NCBI GenBank assembly: GCA_020845475.1
Contig: JADLFN010000048.1
Coordinates: 1-64,000 of the forward strand
Origin: Planctomycetota bacterium
GTDB taxonomy: Bacteria; Planctomycetota; UBA8742; UBA2392
Length of the DNA stretch: 64,000 bases
Direction of reading: 5' to 3'
Numbering within the stretch: position 1 is the first letter of the stretch; each line of letters opens with the position of its first letter. The position numbers and the translations under genes are program-made. The notes beneath the pieces are model-generated. The model was not told where the DNA came from, ran no database searches, and saw only the letters and a program-made list of their open reading frames with translations. Of the stretch, positions 43,186 through 51,924 are shown in pieces.

Positions 43186-44355
43186 CTAGAAAAAATCCGG
43201 CGTCCAAGGTGATGGACCGCCGAATATTGCGTTCAACGGCGCTTTGTCGGCTTCGCTGGCATCCAGGTAGCCGATTTGCTCAGCGTCCTGGGCGCTTAGC
43301 GCGCCCGTATACATCGCGGCCAGCCCGCGGATGTCAACTTTCACTTTGCCTTTGCCGCCCTTTTCAACCTTGGCCGCGCCGCCTTCGACTTCGAACTTCC
43401 AGCGGCCGTGGTTCTCCTTCAACACGTCGTCGCGGACTTCAAGCTCCAGCGTTGCTCTTACGTGCTTGGCGTAGCCTCGCCTTTCGAGGGCGGGCTTGAG
43501 GCAGACGATTCGCGTCATCCAGTCCCAGCGTGCTTCGATTTTGTGTTTTTGTTCGGCCAGATGGAAAAACAACGGCTCAATGGGCGCGCCGAACAGTGTT
43601 ACGCGCTCGCCCACGCTGCGGTGTTCGGCGAAGAATGAGAGCAGGCGGCGCGCGGCTGCGGGCGTTTTCACCGTGAAATCTGCAACGACCAGATCCTGTT
43701 TGGGAAACACAACGCGTTGCGCACGGTAAATCACGTAGCCCGTGGGCTTGCCGCTTTCTTCGATCATGTAGCGGAAAGCCGCGTTCTCGCCCTTGCCCCA
43801 CTTGCGCAGCCAGAAGAACCTGCTGCGGTCGAGGTTGCCGTTGGCGGCCAGCGCGCGCTCATTGTAAAGCGCGGCCATGGCAGGCTCGTCCTCGATATCG
43901 GCCAGCCGGATCTCGGCGCCGTGCTCGCGCACGTTGATGCTGCCTATGGGCAGCGCGTAATTGATGTGCGCGCCCGCGATCTCATAGCCGAGTTTGCGAT
44001 AAACGGGCTGCGTGGCGGGATAGAGTGTCGAGAGCGCTGTGCCCTCGGCATGCAGTTCATCCAGTAGCGCGCGCATGGCGCCCGTGCCTGCGCCGCTCTT
44101 GCGCGCGTGGGGAGTAACGACAACGCCCGCGATGCCGGCCATGGGCACGCTGTGGCCGCCAAAGAACTGTCCGATGCGATAGGCCGTCAGGCCGCCGATG
44201 ACGCGCCCGTTCTCGCGCCACACGCGCAGTTCGCGCTCGGGCAATTGCGCGAGCCATTCGAGCATGTCCTCGACTTTGCCCGCGAACGACTGCGCAAGAA
44301 CCTCGGCGTATGCACGAAGTTCTTTGTTACCGGAAGGTGGGCTGTAGTCGATCAC
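43186..44355 (-). CDS. GNAT N-acetyltransferase, Eis-like with SCP2-type C-terminal domain
   Basis: 389 aa from the GTG at 44355, whose GTGA overlaps the stop of the preceding gene. The first GNAT domain has VWRENGRVIGGLTAYRIGQF, AGIAGVVVTPHARKSGAGTG (acetyl-CoA loop) and ATQPVYRKLGYE. A second GNAT-like domain and a C-terminal sterol-carrier-like domain (DVLKENHGRWKFEVEGGAAK) follow, as in Eis enzymes. Eis proteins acetylate lysine or aminoglycoside amines; the substrate here is unknown. It is the last gene of the lnt operon. Confidence 0.85.
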   Translation of the reverse strand: MIDYSPPSGNKELRAYAEVLAQSFAGKVEDMLEWLAQLPERELRVWRENGRVIGGLTAYRIGQFFGGHSVPMAGIAGVVVTPHARKSGAGTGAMRALLDELHAEGTALSTLYPATQPVYRKLGYEIAGAHINYALPIGSINVREHGAEIRLADIEDEPAMAALYNERALAANGNLDRSRFFWLRKWGKGENAAFRYMIEESGKPTGYVIYRAQRVVFPKQDLVVADFTVKTPAAARRLLSFFAEHRSVGERVTLFGAPIEPLFFHLAEQKHKIEARWDWMTRIVCLKPALERRGYAKHVRATLELEVRDDVLKENHGRWKFEVEGGAAKVEKGGKGKVKVDIRGLAAMYTGALSAQDAEQIGYLDASEADKAPLNAIFGGPSPWTPDFF

Positions 44356-45596
44356 TTCTCGCTCAATCCAAGGATGTCGGCTTCGAATTCCTGTCGCCAG
44401 CCGCGGCGCCACACGCGCTCAAGGTATTCGAGCCGTTCGCCGATCCCGGCGACTTGCTCCATCAGGTGGCGAACCTCGCCATGTGCCGGACCAAAGCGCC
44501 GCAGCAGCGGCGTCAGTTCAGATTCAAGGCGCGAACGCTGCGTGCGCAACTCGGCCAGGTTGCCCGCGGCCGTCAGACCTTCCAGCACGGCTTCGAGACG
44601 GCCAATGGCTTCGACGCTGACCAACGGGCGCATCCGCTTCATGTCGTCGGGCGCGGGCGGTGCGCCGGCAACCGCCACATCAACGGCCAGCAGCGCGGTT
44701 GTTTTCTCGCCCGTGGTCACGAGATCGAGCATCACGGCCTGTTCAACCAGCGCATAAGAACCCATGGTCCGGCGGCGCAAGACCGTCAGGGCGAAAGCCG
44801 CGCGCTCGGGCTCGATGCTGCGTGCCAGCGCGAGCCAGACACGCGGGTCGCTTCCGAGCATGTCATGCAGTGCGAACTCGGCCTCGGCGCGATCAACGGC
44901 TGCGGGCTGCGCGAGATCGGCAAGCGCGCCGGCGATCGATTTGAGGTCAACCTTGGGTGCATCCTTGTGCCGGCGCTGGTAGCGCGACCACGCGGGCTGC
45001 GAAAAATCGGAGGCCAGCACACTGCGCAAGAGTGCGTCCTCGGCAAAGAACGCGAGCAGGCCCTCGGGCGGCGCGGCATCGCGCTCCTTTTCGGCAAAGG
45101 ACTGCGCTTCGGGCAGCGTGAGCTCGCCCAGCACTCGATAGCACTGCACCTTTTCATACTCCGGTAGCGAGCCGGCGCTCAAACGTTGCTTGAGGGTGCT
45201 GAGTACCTGCGCCTGCTCCACTTGCCGCAGCGCCTCGGTGGCGTAAAGGCGCTCGCGGCGGCGCGCGTCCTGCCTGCACAGCGTATTGACGCAAAGCGTG
45301 ACGCGCTCGGGCCGGTCGGTGTTGACAAGGATCTTGAGCAGCAACTCCCGCCCACGGGGAGGCTGAGCCGAGAGGCGTTCGACCAGCGAAAGGAACCGGG
45401 CGCTCGCGATTTCGCCAATCAGGCGTTCGGCGCGGTTGCGGTGCTCGGGGACCGTGCTGCTCAAGTACCCCAGCAGCGCGTCAAGATCCTCAGGCGGCTC
45501 CTCGCGCGGCGAGGCAGGCGTTTCCTGCGCCGACACAAGCCCCAGAAGCAACAGCCCCATGGAGGCGACAAAAAGAATGAGCGCGGCTTTTCTCAT
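44352..45596 (-). CDS. Hypothetical exported protein with helical repeats
   Basis: 414 aa from ATG 45596 (ATGA overlap with the lnt stop codon). A signal peptide (MRKAALILFVASMGLLLLGL) is followed by SAQE. The mature protein is almost all helical: LLGYLSSTVPEHRNRAERLI, LLLKILVNTDRPERVTLCVN, and repeated A/L/E/R helices as in HEAT or ARM solenoids. The C-terminus has a coiled-coil-like stretch (LAELRTQRSRLESELTPLLR). Coupled between lnt and a GNAT gene. No known function. Confidence 0.65.
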   Translation of the reverse strand: MRKAALILFVASMGLLLLGLVSAQETPASPREEPPEDLDALLGYLSSTVPEHRNRAERLIGEIASARFLSLVERLSAQPPRGRELLLKILVNTDRPERVTLCVNTLCRQDARRRERLYATEALRQVEQAQVLSTLKQRLSAGSLPEYEKVQCYRVLGELTLPEAQSFAEKERDAAPPEGLLAFFAEDALLRSVLASDFSQPAWSRYQRRHKDAPKVDLKSIAGALADLAQPAAVDRAEAEFALHDMLGSDPRVWLALARSIEPERAAFALTVLRRRTMGSYALVEQAVMLDLVTTGEKTTALLAVDVAVAGAPPAPDDMKRMRPLVSVEAIGRLEAVLEGLTAAGNLAELRTQRSRLESELTPLLRRFGPAHGEVRHLMEQVAGIGERLEYLERVWRRGWRQEFEADILGLSEK

Positions 45597-47440
45597 GCGG
45601 CCCTGGCCCGTCTGCGCGCGCGCCACTCAACGAAGCGGCCCGCGGCCATCAGCGCCATTATGGGAATTACTACGCACAGTGACAGCCAGCCGGGCAGCCT
45701 TCCCACGTGCGCGATGAAAAAAGTGGGCGCCGGATCTCTGAGCACGGGCGGCCGAGACATGAATACACCGCCGACTTCGCGGTCTTTGCCATTGACGGTG
45801 AACGTCTCGCGCACGCGGCCTGTGGCGTCAATCGTGCAGGAAATGCCGGTGTTGGTCGCGCGCACCATGGGCGTGCGCGACTCAATGCAGCGCAGCTTGC
45901 AGTAATCGACGGCCATATCGAGTTCGGCGCTTTTCTTGAACCAGCCCTCGTTGCTGATGTTGAGGTGGAAATCAGGGTAGCCGCCATCGGTGCGCCGGTG
46001 CAGATCGACATAGCACTGCGGCCAAACGTATTCGTAACAGATGCTGGTCGTGAAACGCCAGTCCCGCGCGGCTTGCGTGCCATCGACCGAGGGCGGCACG
46101 CGCAGGGTGAAGAGCGTGAACTGCACGCCGCGCTCGAGCGTGCGTGCGCGCCCCTGTAGCGAGCGCGAATACTCCTCGACAATGCGGCGGATCAGAAAGT
46201 TGTCCTCGCGCGGGATATACTCGCCGCCGGGCACCAGAAAGCGCTTGTCGTAGCTGCCCACGGGGTGGCCGTCAGCCTCGAGCATCAGCGCCGTGTTGTA
46301 AACGCGGAATCGGTAGTCCTTCCAGTCAGAGGTCTGCTCTTCCTGCGGAATGCGCGTGATCGCGCCTACCACCATGGGTTTGCGCAGGCGATAGTAAACC
46401 TCGGCTCGCAGCCGCGCGATGTAACCGCCAAAACTGGTCACGCTGTCGAGGAAGTACGGCGAAGGTTTCACGCCTTCGTAATGGTTCATCGATGCCTGGG
46501 GTACGTTGAAGTTGAACCCCTCACGCGTCGCTCCACCAAAGAGCATGGTCTCGGGCCAGGCAATCATGTCCGCGCCCTGTTCGGCGGCCTGGTGCGAGAG
46601 ATCGAGGTGATTGGCGAAGGATTGTGGAATCTTCATCGGGTCGTTGTTGACCTTGACCTCCTGGCTCAGGTTGCCCTGCACGCAGCCGATCAACGGGCCC
46701 TTCTCTTCGCGCGCCTCAATCTGCCCGATGCGCACCTGGCCGTAAACGAAGCAGGCAATCACCAGCACCAGCGCGCACGCCGGCATGGCAATTCGCGAAA
46801 CGCCCTGAGTGCGCCGCACCAGCGATGCTTGAGGCCCGACCAGCTCAAAGGGCGCCACGCAGGCGAGCGCAACAAACACGAGAATGAGCACAAGACCGTA
46901 GCTGCCCACGATATCGGCCACCTGGATCAGCGAAGTCAGCGCCAGCGTGCCCTGCGAAAGGCTCATCCACGGAAACGGCGCCGGCGTATCGAACTCATGG
47001 GCAAACTCAAAGCCCAGCCATATGAAAGGCACGAGCCAGGCCAGCCACGAAGCTTGACGTGTCAAGACCCAGCGCATGGCCATGCAGCACACGCCGTAGT
47101 ACGCGGCCATGGCCGTGGCCACAAAGGCGAACATGGCGAAAATCGCGGGCTCATTGCCGGGGTCGGTGCTCATCTGCCCCAGCCACCAGAGGTTGATCCA
47201 GAAATAGCACATGCCCACGCCAAAGCCCGCCAGCCACGAGCCGCCGGCACTCAGTCGCGGCAGAGCCAGCAGCAGCGGGCACAGCGCAAACAGAACGAGA
47301 CCGGGCACCGCCCAGGGGGGCACGGTGAAAGTCAGAAGCGGCGCAGAACAAAGCGCGATCAGCCACACCTTGAGGCGCGGCTTGCCGGAGAGCTTCTCGA
47401 TTTCACGCGCTTGCAACATGCCTGAACGGTCGCTGCTCAC
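45593..47440 (-). CDS. lnt: Apolipoprotein N-acyltransferase, second copy of a tandem pair
   Basis: 615 aa from the GTG at 47440, whose GTGA overlaps the stop of the first copy. It would add the third acyl chain to lipoproteins in the inner membrane. Eight N-terminal helices (about 20-235) precede a nitrilase domain. The triad is present: Glu in MIAWPETMLF, Lys in GSYDKRFLVPGGEYIP, Cys in TTSICYEYVWP; NISNEGWF and MVRATNTGIS follow. It is about 100 residues longer than E. coli Lnt because of inserts between the triad members. A Gram-negative type lipoprotein route is implied, with LolC/E-like and two lipobox proteins in this window. Confidence 0.9.
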   Translation of the reverse strand: MSSDRSGMLQAREIEKLSGKPRLKVWLIALCSAPLLTFTVPPWAVPGLVLFALCPLLLALPRLSAGGSWLAGFGVGMCYFWINLWWLGQMSTDPGNEPAIFAMFAFVATAMAAYYGVCCMAMRWVLTRQASWLAWLVPFIWLGFEFAHEFDTPAPFPWMSLSQGTLALTSLIQVADIVGSYGLVLILVFVALACVAPFELVGPQASLVRRTQGVSRIAMPACALVLVIACFVYGQVRIGQIEAREEKGPLIGCVQGNLSQEVKVNNDPMKIPQSFANHLDLSHQAAEQGADMIAWPETMLFGGATREGFNFNVPQASMNHYEGVKPSPYFLDSVTSFGGYIARLRAEVYYRLRKPMVVGAITRIPQEEQTSDWKDYRFRVYNTALMLEADGHPVGSYDKRFLVPGGEYIPREDNFLIRRIVEEYSRSLQGRARTLERGVQFTLFTLRVPPSVDGTQAARDWRFTTSICYEYVWPQCYVDLHRRTDGGYPDFHLNISNEGWFKKSAELDMAVDYCKLRCIESRTPMVRATNTGISCTIDATGRVRETFTVNGKDREVGGVFMSRPPVLRDPAPTFFIAHVGRLPGWLSLCVVIPIMALMAAGRFVEWRARRRARAA

Positions 47441-49254
47441 TTTGCCTGCGGCGCCGTCAATCTCCCTGTCCATCGGCGAATCAGTCCGACCACCATCAGC
47501 GCTGAAAGGATACCGTTCACGGCGACTCCCAGCCATGCCGACATTGCTCCGACGATCGCCACAAACCAGGTTCGTATCGATGTGTCCAGCACGGCCGGGC
47601 GAACAAGAAGCGTGCCTTGAACGTTGCGGTCCATGCCATCCACCGTGAGCACCTCTCGCTCCCGGCCACAGGCGTCGATGCTGCACGTGATGCCCGTGTT
47701 GGTGGCGCGCAGCATGGGGGTGCGCGTTTCGATGCAGCGAAAGCGCGACATCACCAGGGCCTGATCGAGCTCACTGCCGCTGCCGAACCAGGCTTCGTTG
47801 CTGATGTTCACATGGAAATCCGGGCGCGGTGATGTGCTCAAGTCGCCTTCGAGCCAGGCGTGCGTGCGCGGAAACGCGAACTCATAGCAGATGCTCGCTG
47901 TGTAGGTCCACGGCCGGCCCTGCAGCCGCGGCGTTTTGGAGGGTAGCGAAAAGCGCACGCGGTTTCGGCCGGGATCGATGTACGCGACGCCGCCCTGCAG
48001 TTCCTCGGCGTAGTGGGTGGCAATCCAGCGGATCAGCGGGTTGCCCTCGTTGGGAATATTCTCGCCGCCGGGCACGAGGTTCACTTTGTCGTAGATGCCA
48101 ATCACGTTGCCTTGCGCATCGAGCGCCATGGCCGAGTTGTGGCGGCGGAAGTTGTAGTCCTTCCAGTCTTCGTCCTGTTCCTCAGTCGGAATTTCCGTGA
48201 CCACGCCCACGAGCATTGGCTTGTGCGTGAGATGAAAAATCTCGGCGCGCATGCGCGTGATGAACAAGTCCGTCGAGTCGCGCGCGACAATCAACTGCGG
48301 GTCGGGCTTGCCCGTTTTGTACCACGAGCGTGAAGATTCCTCGCTCAGCAGGCAATGCCCGTCGCGCGTGGCGCCGCGAAAGACCATGCTCTCGGGCCAG
48401 ACAATCAGCTCCGCACCCTGCTGCGAAGCCTCGTGCGTGAGGCGCATCTGCTCGTTGAAGGCCTTGCGCACCTTTTCAATCTCGTCGCCGATTTTGATTT
48501 CCTGGTCCACGTTGCCCTGCACGAGCGCCACAAGCGGACCATCGCCGGCCTCCAGGTCCGTGTAACGCTGCTCCTGGATCACGCCGTAAATCGTGCCGGC
48601 AATCGCCAGCACAACGGCAGCGGCCGGAAGTGCGATGCGATTGGCGCCCTCGCGGCGCAGCTTCGGTTTTCCGTTCTCACCGAGCGTAAACAGTGATGCA
48701 AACGCGAGATTGAACAGCACCATCGACGCGGCTACGCCATAGGCGCCCCAGAGATCGGCAGTTTGGACAAAGGGCCCAAACCAGCTCAGGCAATAGGCGA
48801 CGCTCAGCCATGGATAGGGACCGGGAATGTTGAATTCATGGATGAACTCAAACCCCAGCCAGCTCAGGGGAACAAGCCAAACCCAGAAGCGGCCTTGACG
48901 CGTCAATAGCCAGCGCAGAAACACGCCGGCCCATGCGATCGAGAACGCCCGCACCAGCACAGAGAGCACGAACATGCCTACGATGATGTACTCGTTGCCG
49001 CCCTCGGCGGGCAACAGTGCCAGCCACCAGGTATTGGCGCCGATGTAAATGCCGCCGCAAAGGTAGGCGCCAAAGAACGCGCCTTTGAAAGTCATGCGCG
49101 GCAACGCGAGCAGCAGCGGCACCAGAGCGACCAGACCCAGCCCGGGAAGAGAATGCGGCGGCGTAGAGTAAGTCAGAAGCACGCCCGAAAGGACACAGGC
49201 GGCCCAGAGGTGCAGGGTCTTGGGTTTTGGGTTCTGGGTTTGGGGTTCAGCCAC
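47437..49254 (-). CDS. lnt: Apolipoprotein N-acyltransferase, first copy of a tandem pair
   Basis: 605 aa from the GTG at 49254. The membrane part has HSLPGLGLVALVPLLLALPR and WLGFEFIHEFNIPGPYPWLS. The nitrilase triad is complete: LIVWPESMVF, GIYDKVNLVPGGENIP and TASICYEFAFP, followed by NISNEAWFG and MLRATNTGIT. It aligns with the second copy along its whole length, including the two inserts, so the pair arose by duplication. The start region EPQTQNPKPKTLHLW comes from a GGGTTTTGGGTTC repeat (49215-49248) that lies at the junction with the upstream gene. Confidence 0.88.
   Translation of the reverse strand: MAEPQTQNPKPKTLHLWAACVLSGVLLTYSTPPHSLPGLGLVALVPLLLALPRMTFKGAFFGAYLCGGIYIGANTWWLALLPAEGGNEYIIVGMFVLSVLVRAFSIAWAGVFLRWLLTRQGRFWVWLVPLSWLGFEFIHEFNIPGPYPWLSVAYCLSWFGPFVQTADLWGAYGVAASMVLFNLAFASLFTLGENGKPKLRREGANRIALPAAAVVLAIAGTIYGVIQEQRYTDLEAGDGPLVALVQGNVDQEIKIGDEIEKVRKAFNEQMRLTHEASQQGAELIVWPESMVFRGATRDGHCLLSEESSRSWYKTGKPDPQLIVARDSTDLFITRMRAEIFHLTHKPMLVGVVTEIPTEEQDEDWKDYNFRRHNSAMALDAQGNVIGIYDKVNLVPGGENIPNEGNPLIRWIATHYAEELQGGVAYIDPGRNRVRFSLPSKTPRLQGRPWTYTASICYEFAFPRTHAWLEGDLSTSPRPDFHVNISNEAWFGSGSELDQALVMSRFRCIETRTPMLRATNTGITCSIDACGREREVLTVDGMDRNVQGTLLVRPAVLDTSIRTWFVAIVGAMSAWLGVAVNGILSALMVVGLIRRWTGRLTAPQAK
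49215..49248. repeat. Short-unit repeat (GGGTT family) at the start of the first lnt
   Basis: GGGTCTTGGGTTTTGGGTTC continues into TGGGTTTGGGGTTC, about five GGGTY units. On the coding strand it encodes the first residues after the GTG of lnt. It looks like a single arm of the two-arm repeats seen elsewhere, without its partner. Confidence 0.55.
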
Positions 49255-50137
49255 GGGGCGATTGTAGCGCGGTTTTCTTGTAGGGCGCGTCCAACAGCCT
49301 GACGAGCTTGACATACCAGAATGGATTGAATGCGGCAGTCAACGACCTGTCGAGTTCATAAGTCGTGCATTTTCCCTCGGCGCACCTGAGTACGTCGAAG
49401 CCGCTGGCACTGACTTCCGCTGCGCGTACCCAGACTTGCGGCTCAGCGCACGAGCAATCTATTCGCGCGCGCGTCGGCCAACGCGTCTCGCAACTCTCGC
49501 AAAGAAAGCGCGCTCCCTGACGTGCGTAGGCCATCGCACCACAGACGGGACACCGCTTGCCGCGCCCCCAACGTTTCTTCGAGTGCGCGCGCAATGCGGC
49601 GGCCGCCATCTCACGCACGGCCCACACCGCCACGGGCGCGATACGAGTCAGGATTGCCTCGTCAATGCGCGGCTTCGTTAGCGCTCTGTCCCATGGGTCG
49701 GTGCATGGGGGACCTTTGCGAATCTGCTCGCGCAATTGAAACGCATACTCGTTTATGTCGAAGCCGCGCCGAATCCTGGCAAGCAAACGGCGGACTGCAG
49801 GCGCGTGCTGGGGGAAGTCATCGATGGTTCGCAGCAGCAAGAGGCACATGAAATCGCGAAGCAGCGGCGCCCTCGCGGCGCTGGAGTACCATTCGATCTC
49901 GCCATCAGCATCCAAATCGAGCTTGACCAACGCACCTTTGGCCGCCTGTTGGGCAAACTGAACGGCCTGTCGCATTCGCAACAAGCCGCGCGCGGCTGTA
50001 ACGCTGAGGTTTTCGGCGCCTGCCACGAGGGCGACGTACAGTTCAAGCGGATCGACTGCGGCGCCACGGGCCGGGAGGCCCGTGCTACTTGAGGTCTTCG
50101 GCTGAGAAGACTTCCTTGGGCGTGAGCCTTTCGCCAC
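49247..50137 (-). CDS. FdhE-like zinc-ribbon protein (tentative)
   Basis: 296 aa from a GTG at 50137 that overlaps the lysA end by 53 bp. The N-terminal 150 residues are helical. From about residue 195 there are two Cys4-type clusters: RCPVCGAMAYARQGARFLCE with SCETRW, then IDCSCAEPQVW and a later LRCAEGKCTTY. The order CPxCG, CxxC-x-x-W, C-x-C and C-x-x-x-x-C resembles FdhE, the assembly factor of formate dehydrogenases, but the first CxxC is CPVCG as in other rubredoxin-like ribbons and no formate dehydrogenase gene is here. It ends inside the GGGTT repeat, overlapping lnt. Confidence 0.5.
   Translation of the reverse strand: MAKGSRPRKSSQPKTSSSTGLPARGAAVDPLELYVALVAGAENLSVTAARGLLRMRQAVQFAQQAAKGALVKLDLDADGEIEWYSSAARAPLLRDFMCLLLLRTIDDFPQHAPAVRRLLARIRRGFDINEYAFQLREQIRKGPPCTDPWDRALTKPRIDEAILTRIAPVAVWAVREMAAAALRAHSKKRWGRGKRCPVCGAMAYARQGARFLCESCETRWPTRARIDCSCAEPQVWVRAAEVSASGFDVLRCAEGKCTTYELDRSLTAAFNPFWYVKLVRLLDAPYKKTALQSPRG
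50065..50084. repeat. REP-like palindrome CACGGGCC-GGGA-GGCCCGTG
   Basis: An eight-bp perfect stem, the exact reverse complement of 37425-37444. It starts at the base after the lysA stop codon and is also translated within the overlapping zinc-ribbon gene (STGLPARG). Confidence 0.75.
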
Positions 50138-51386
50138 GGGTCAGATCCTCGATGGTTTCGCGCTCGCGCGCGACCCAGAACTTGTCGCCGTGCACGATAA
50201 CTTCGGCGGGCCTTGGATGCTGGTTGTAAGTGCTTGCCATGGCCATGCCGTAGGCGCCGGCGCTGAAAATCGCGAGCGTTTCGCCCTCGTTGCAGCGGGG
50301 CAGGCGGCGGCCTTTGGCGAAAACGTCTGTGCTTTCGCAGATCGGGCCGACCACGTCATAGGTCTGGCCGGAGTCGCCGGTGATTTCCGCATCCGGCTGG
50401 AACTCGCTGACCACGGGCCAGATCTTGTGGTAGGCGTCGTAGATCGCCGGGCGAATCAGGTCGTTCATGCCCGCATCAACGATCAGAAAATTCTTGTCGC
50501 CCGAGGGCTTGTCGAAGATCACGCGCGTGAGCAGCACGCCACCGTTGCCGCACACGTAGCGGCCGGGCTCGCACACCATGCGCAGGCCGGTCTCTTTGAT
50601 ATGAGGCAGCATCTTTTGCGCGAAGCTGGTGATGTCGAGGCCTTCGTTGCCTTTGTACGAGATGCCGTAGCCGCCGCCGACGTTGAGGTATTCGAGCGGG
50701 AAATCGGCCTGCTTCACCTCGCCGATGAAGGGCAGGATTTTGGCAATGGCCTCGGCATGGCGGTCGTTTTCCGTGATCTGCGAGCCGATGTGCAGGTGCA
50801 GGCCCTTGAGGCGCAGATTCTTCAGCTCGCGGATTCTCTTAAAACAGGCCTTGGCGCGCTCGATGTCGATGCCGAACTTGCTTTCGCGTTTCCCCGTGGA
50901 AATGTGCTTGTGTGTACGCGGATCGACGTCGGGGTTCAGGCGCAGCGCAATCGGCGCCTCGACGCCGCGCTTTGCGGCGACGCGTGAAATGGCCGAGAGC
51001 TCTGATTCGCTCTCGACGTTGAACATCAAGATTCCCTTTTCGAGCGCGTAATCAATCTCGTCGTCGCGCTTGCCGACACCCGCGAACACAATCGTTTTCG
51101 GGTCGGCGCCGGCGCGCAGGGCTCTATAGATTTCGCCCTTGCTCACCGCGTCGAAGCCGCACCCGATGCGGGCCATGGCACGCAGCAGGCCAAGGCAGGC
51201 GTTGGCCTTGACGCTGTAGCAGACAATGGGGCTGACTTCGGCAAAGGCGCGCTGGATGGCCTCAACCTGGTTCACGAAGTGGCTCTGCGAATAGACGTAA
51301 AGCGGCGTGCCCAGGCGCTCGGCGAGCTTTTGCACAGGCACGTTTTCGCAGAAGAGTTGACCGTTCTTGTAGTGGAAAGCGTCCAT
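50085..51386 (-). CDS. lysA: Diaminopimelate decarboxylase
   Basis: 433 aa. A PLP enzyme making L-lysine from meso-diaminopimelate. Residues: PLP lysine K60 in CYSVKANAC, CGFDAVSKGEIYRAL, HLHIGSQI, NVGGGYGISY with the phosphate loop, EPGRYVCGNGG, and CESTDVFAKGR with the catalytic Cys/Glu region, then GAYGMAMASTYNQHPRPAEV. All fold-type III alanine-racemase-like features are present and the length is normal. Its leader holds a 41-bp tandem repeat. It lies behind the nuo genes in the same direction. Confidence 0.96.
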   Translation of the reverse strand: MDAFHYKNGQLFCENVPVQKLAERLGTPLYVYSQSHFVNQVEAIQRAFAEVSPIVCYSVKANACLGLLRAMARIGCGFDAVSKGEIYRALRAGADPKTIVFAGVGKRDDEIDYALEKGILMFNVESESELSAISRVAAKRGVEAPIALRLNPDVDPRTHKHISTGKRESKFGIDIERAKACFKRIRELKNLRLKGLHLHIGSQITENDRHAEAIAKILPFIGEVKQADFPLEYLNVGGGYGISYKGNEGLDITSFAQKMLPHIKETGLRMVCEPGRYVCGNGGVLLTRVIFDKPSGDKNFLIVDAGMNDLIRPAIYDAYHKIWPVVSEFQPDAEITGDSGQTYDVVGPICESTDVFAKGRRLPRCNEGETLAIFSAGAYGMAMASTYNQHPRPAEVIVHGDKFWVARERETIEDLTRGERLTPKEVFSAEDLK

Positions 51387-51390
51387 GGCG

Positions 51391-51431
51391 AGGTCAGAGG
51401 TCAGAGGTCAGAGGTCAGAGGTCAGAGGTCA
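51391..51431. repeat. Tandem repeat AGGTCAG x 5.9 in the lysA leader
   Basis: Six near-perfect copies of the 7-base unit AGGTCAG run without interruption from 4 bp upstream of the lysA ATG. No inverted partner is seen. On the mRNA they read TGACCTC repeats, so no ribosome-binding site remains directly before lysA. Confidence 0.85.
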
Positions 51432-51449
51432 AGCGGGTGCGCCAAAGAG

Positions 51450-51905
51450 TTAAGCGGATGTCGCGTTGCTGGACCATTCGTGGGCCAGTGGTTTGAGTTC
51501 GTCGATGTGCCGTTTCATGAGCGCGATACCGTCTTCCAGCAACTCGGCCATGGCTTGATCCACCGCGGCCTCGCGGCGGTCGCGTTCAAGACGGGCCAGG
51601 TTGATTTCCAGGCGCTCGAGCGTTTTCTTGATCGCGACGGCCATTTCTAGGTAGTTCAGGCGGGCCGCGTCTTCGGGATAGCTGGCGAGCTCGGGGTATT
51701 CGCCCATGCCCTCAATCAGCTCGGCGAGGCGCTGACAGTAGGCGGTCTCTTCGTCGAGTACGCGCTGCACCGTGATGCGCTGGTCGAGCGGGAAACGGTC
51801 GCTCCACATGCGGTTGCGGTCGAGCATGGAGAGGTAGCGCAGGTAGCTGGGAAACACCACCAGCAGCCAGCGGCAGAGCAACTCAATCTTGTGCGCCTTG
51901 TCCAT
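51450..51905 (-). CDS. Hypothetical helical protein behind nuoN
   Basis: 151 aa from ATG 51905, with AAGAAG upstream. All-helical, with no signal peptide: HKIELLCRWLLVVFPSYLRY, VLDEETAYCQRLAELIEGMG, EMAVAIKKTLERLEINLARL, and MAELLEDGIALMKRHIDELK. The E/H/C pattern along four helices suggests a four-helix bundle, perhaps ferritin-like, but the paired E-x-x-H metal ligands are not clearly in register. It follows nuoN by 19 bp and probably shares its transcript. Confidence 0.6.
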   Translation of the reverse strand: MDKAHKIELLCRWLLVVFPSYLRYLSMLDRNRMWSDRFPLDQRITVQRVLDEETAYCQRLAELIEGMGEYPELASYPEDAARLNYLEMAVAIKKTLERLEINLARLERDRREAAVDQAMAELLEDGIALMKRHIDELKPLAHEWSSNATSA

Positions 51906-51924
51906 AGCTTCTTCTTGCGGCCAG

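Noticed and set aside
51391-51431. CRISPR array
   Set aside because: A 7-bp unit with no spacers; no cas gene in the window. No other regularly spaced repeats were seen.
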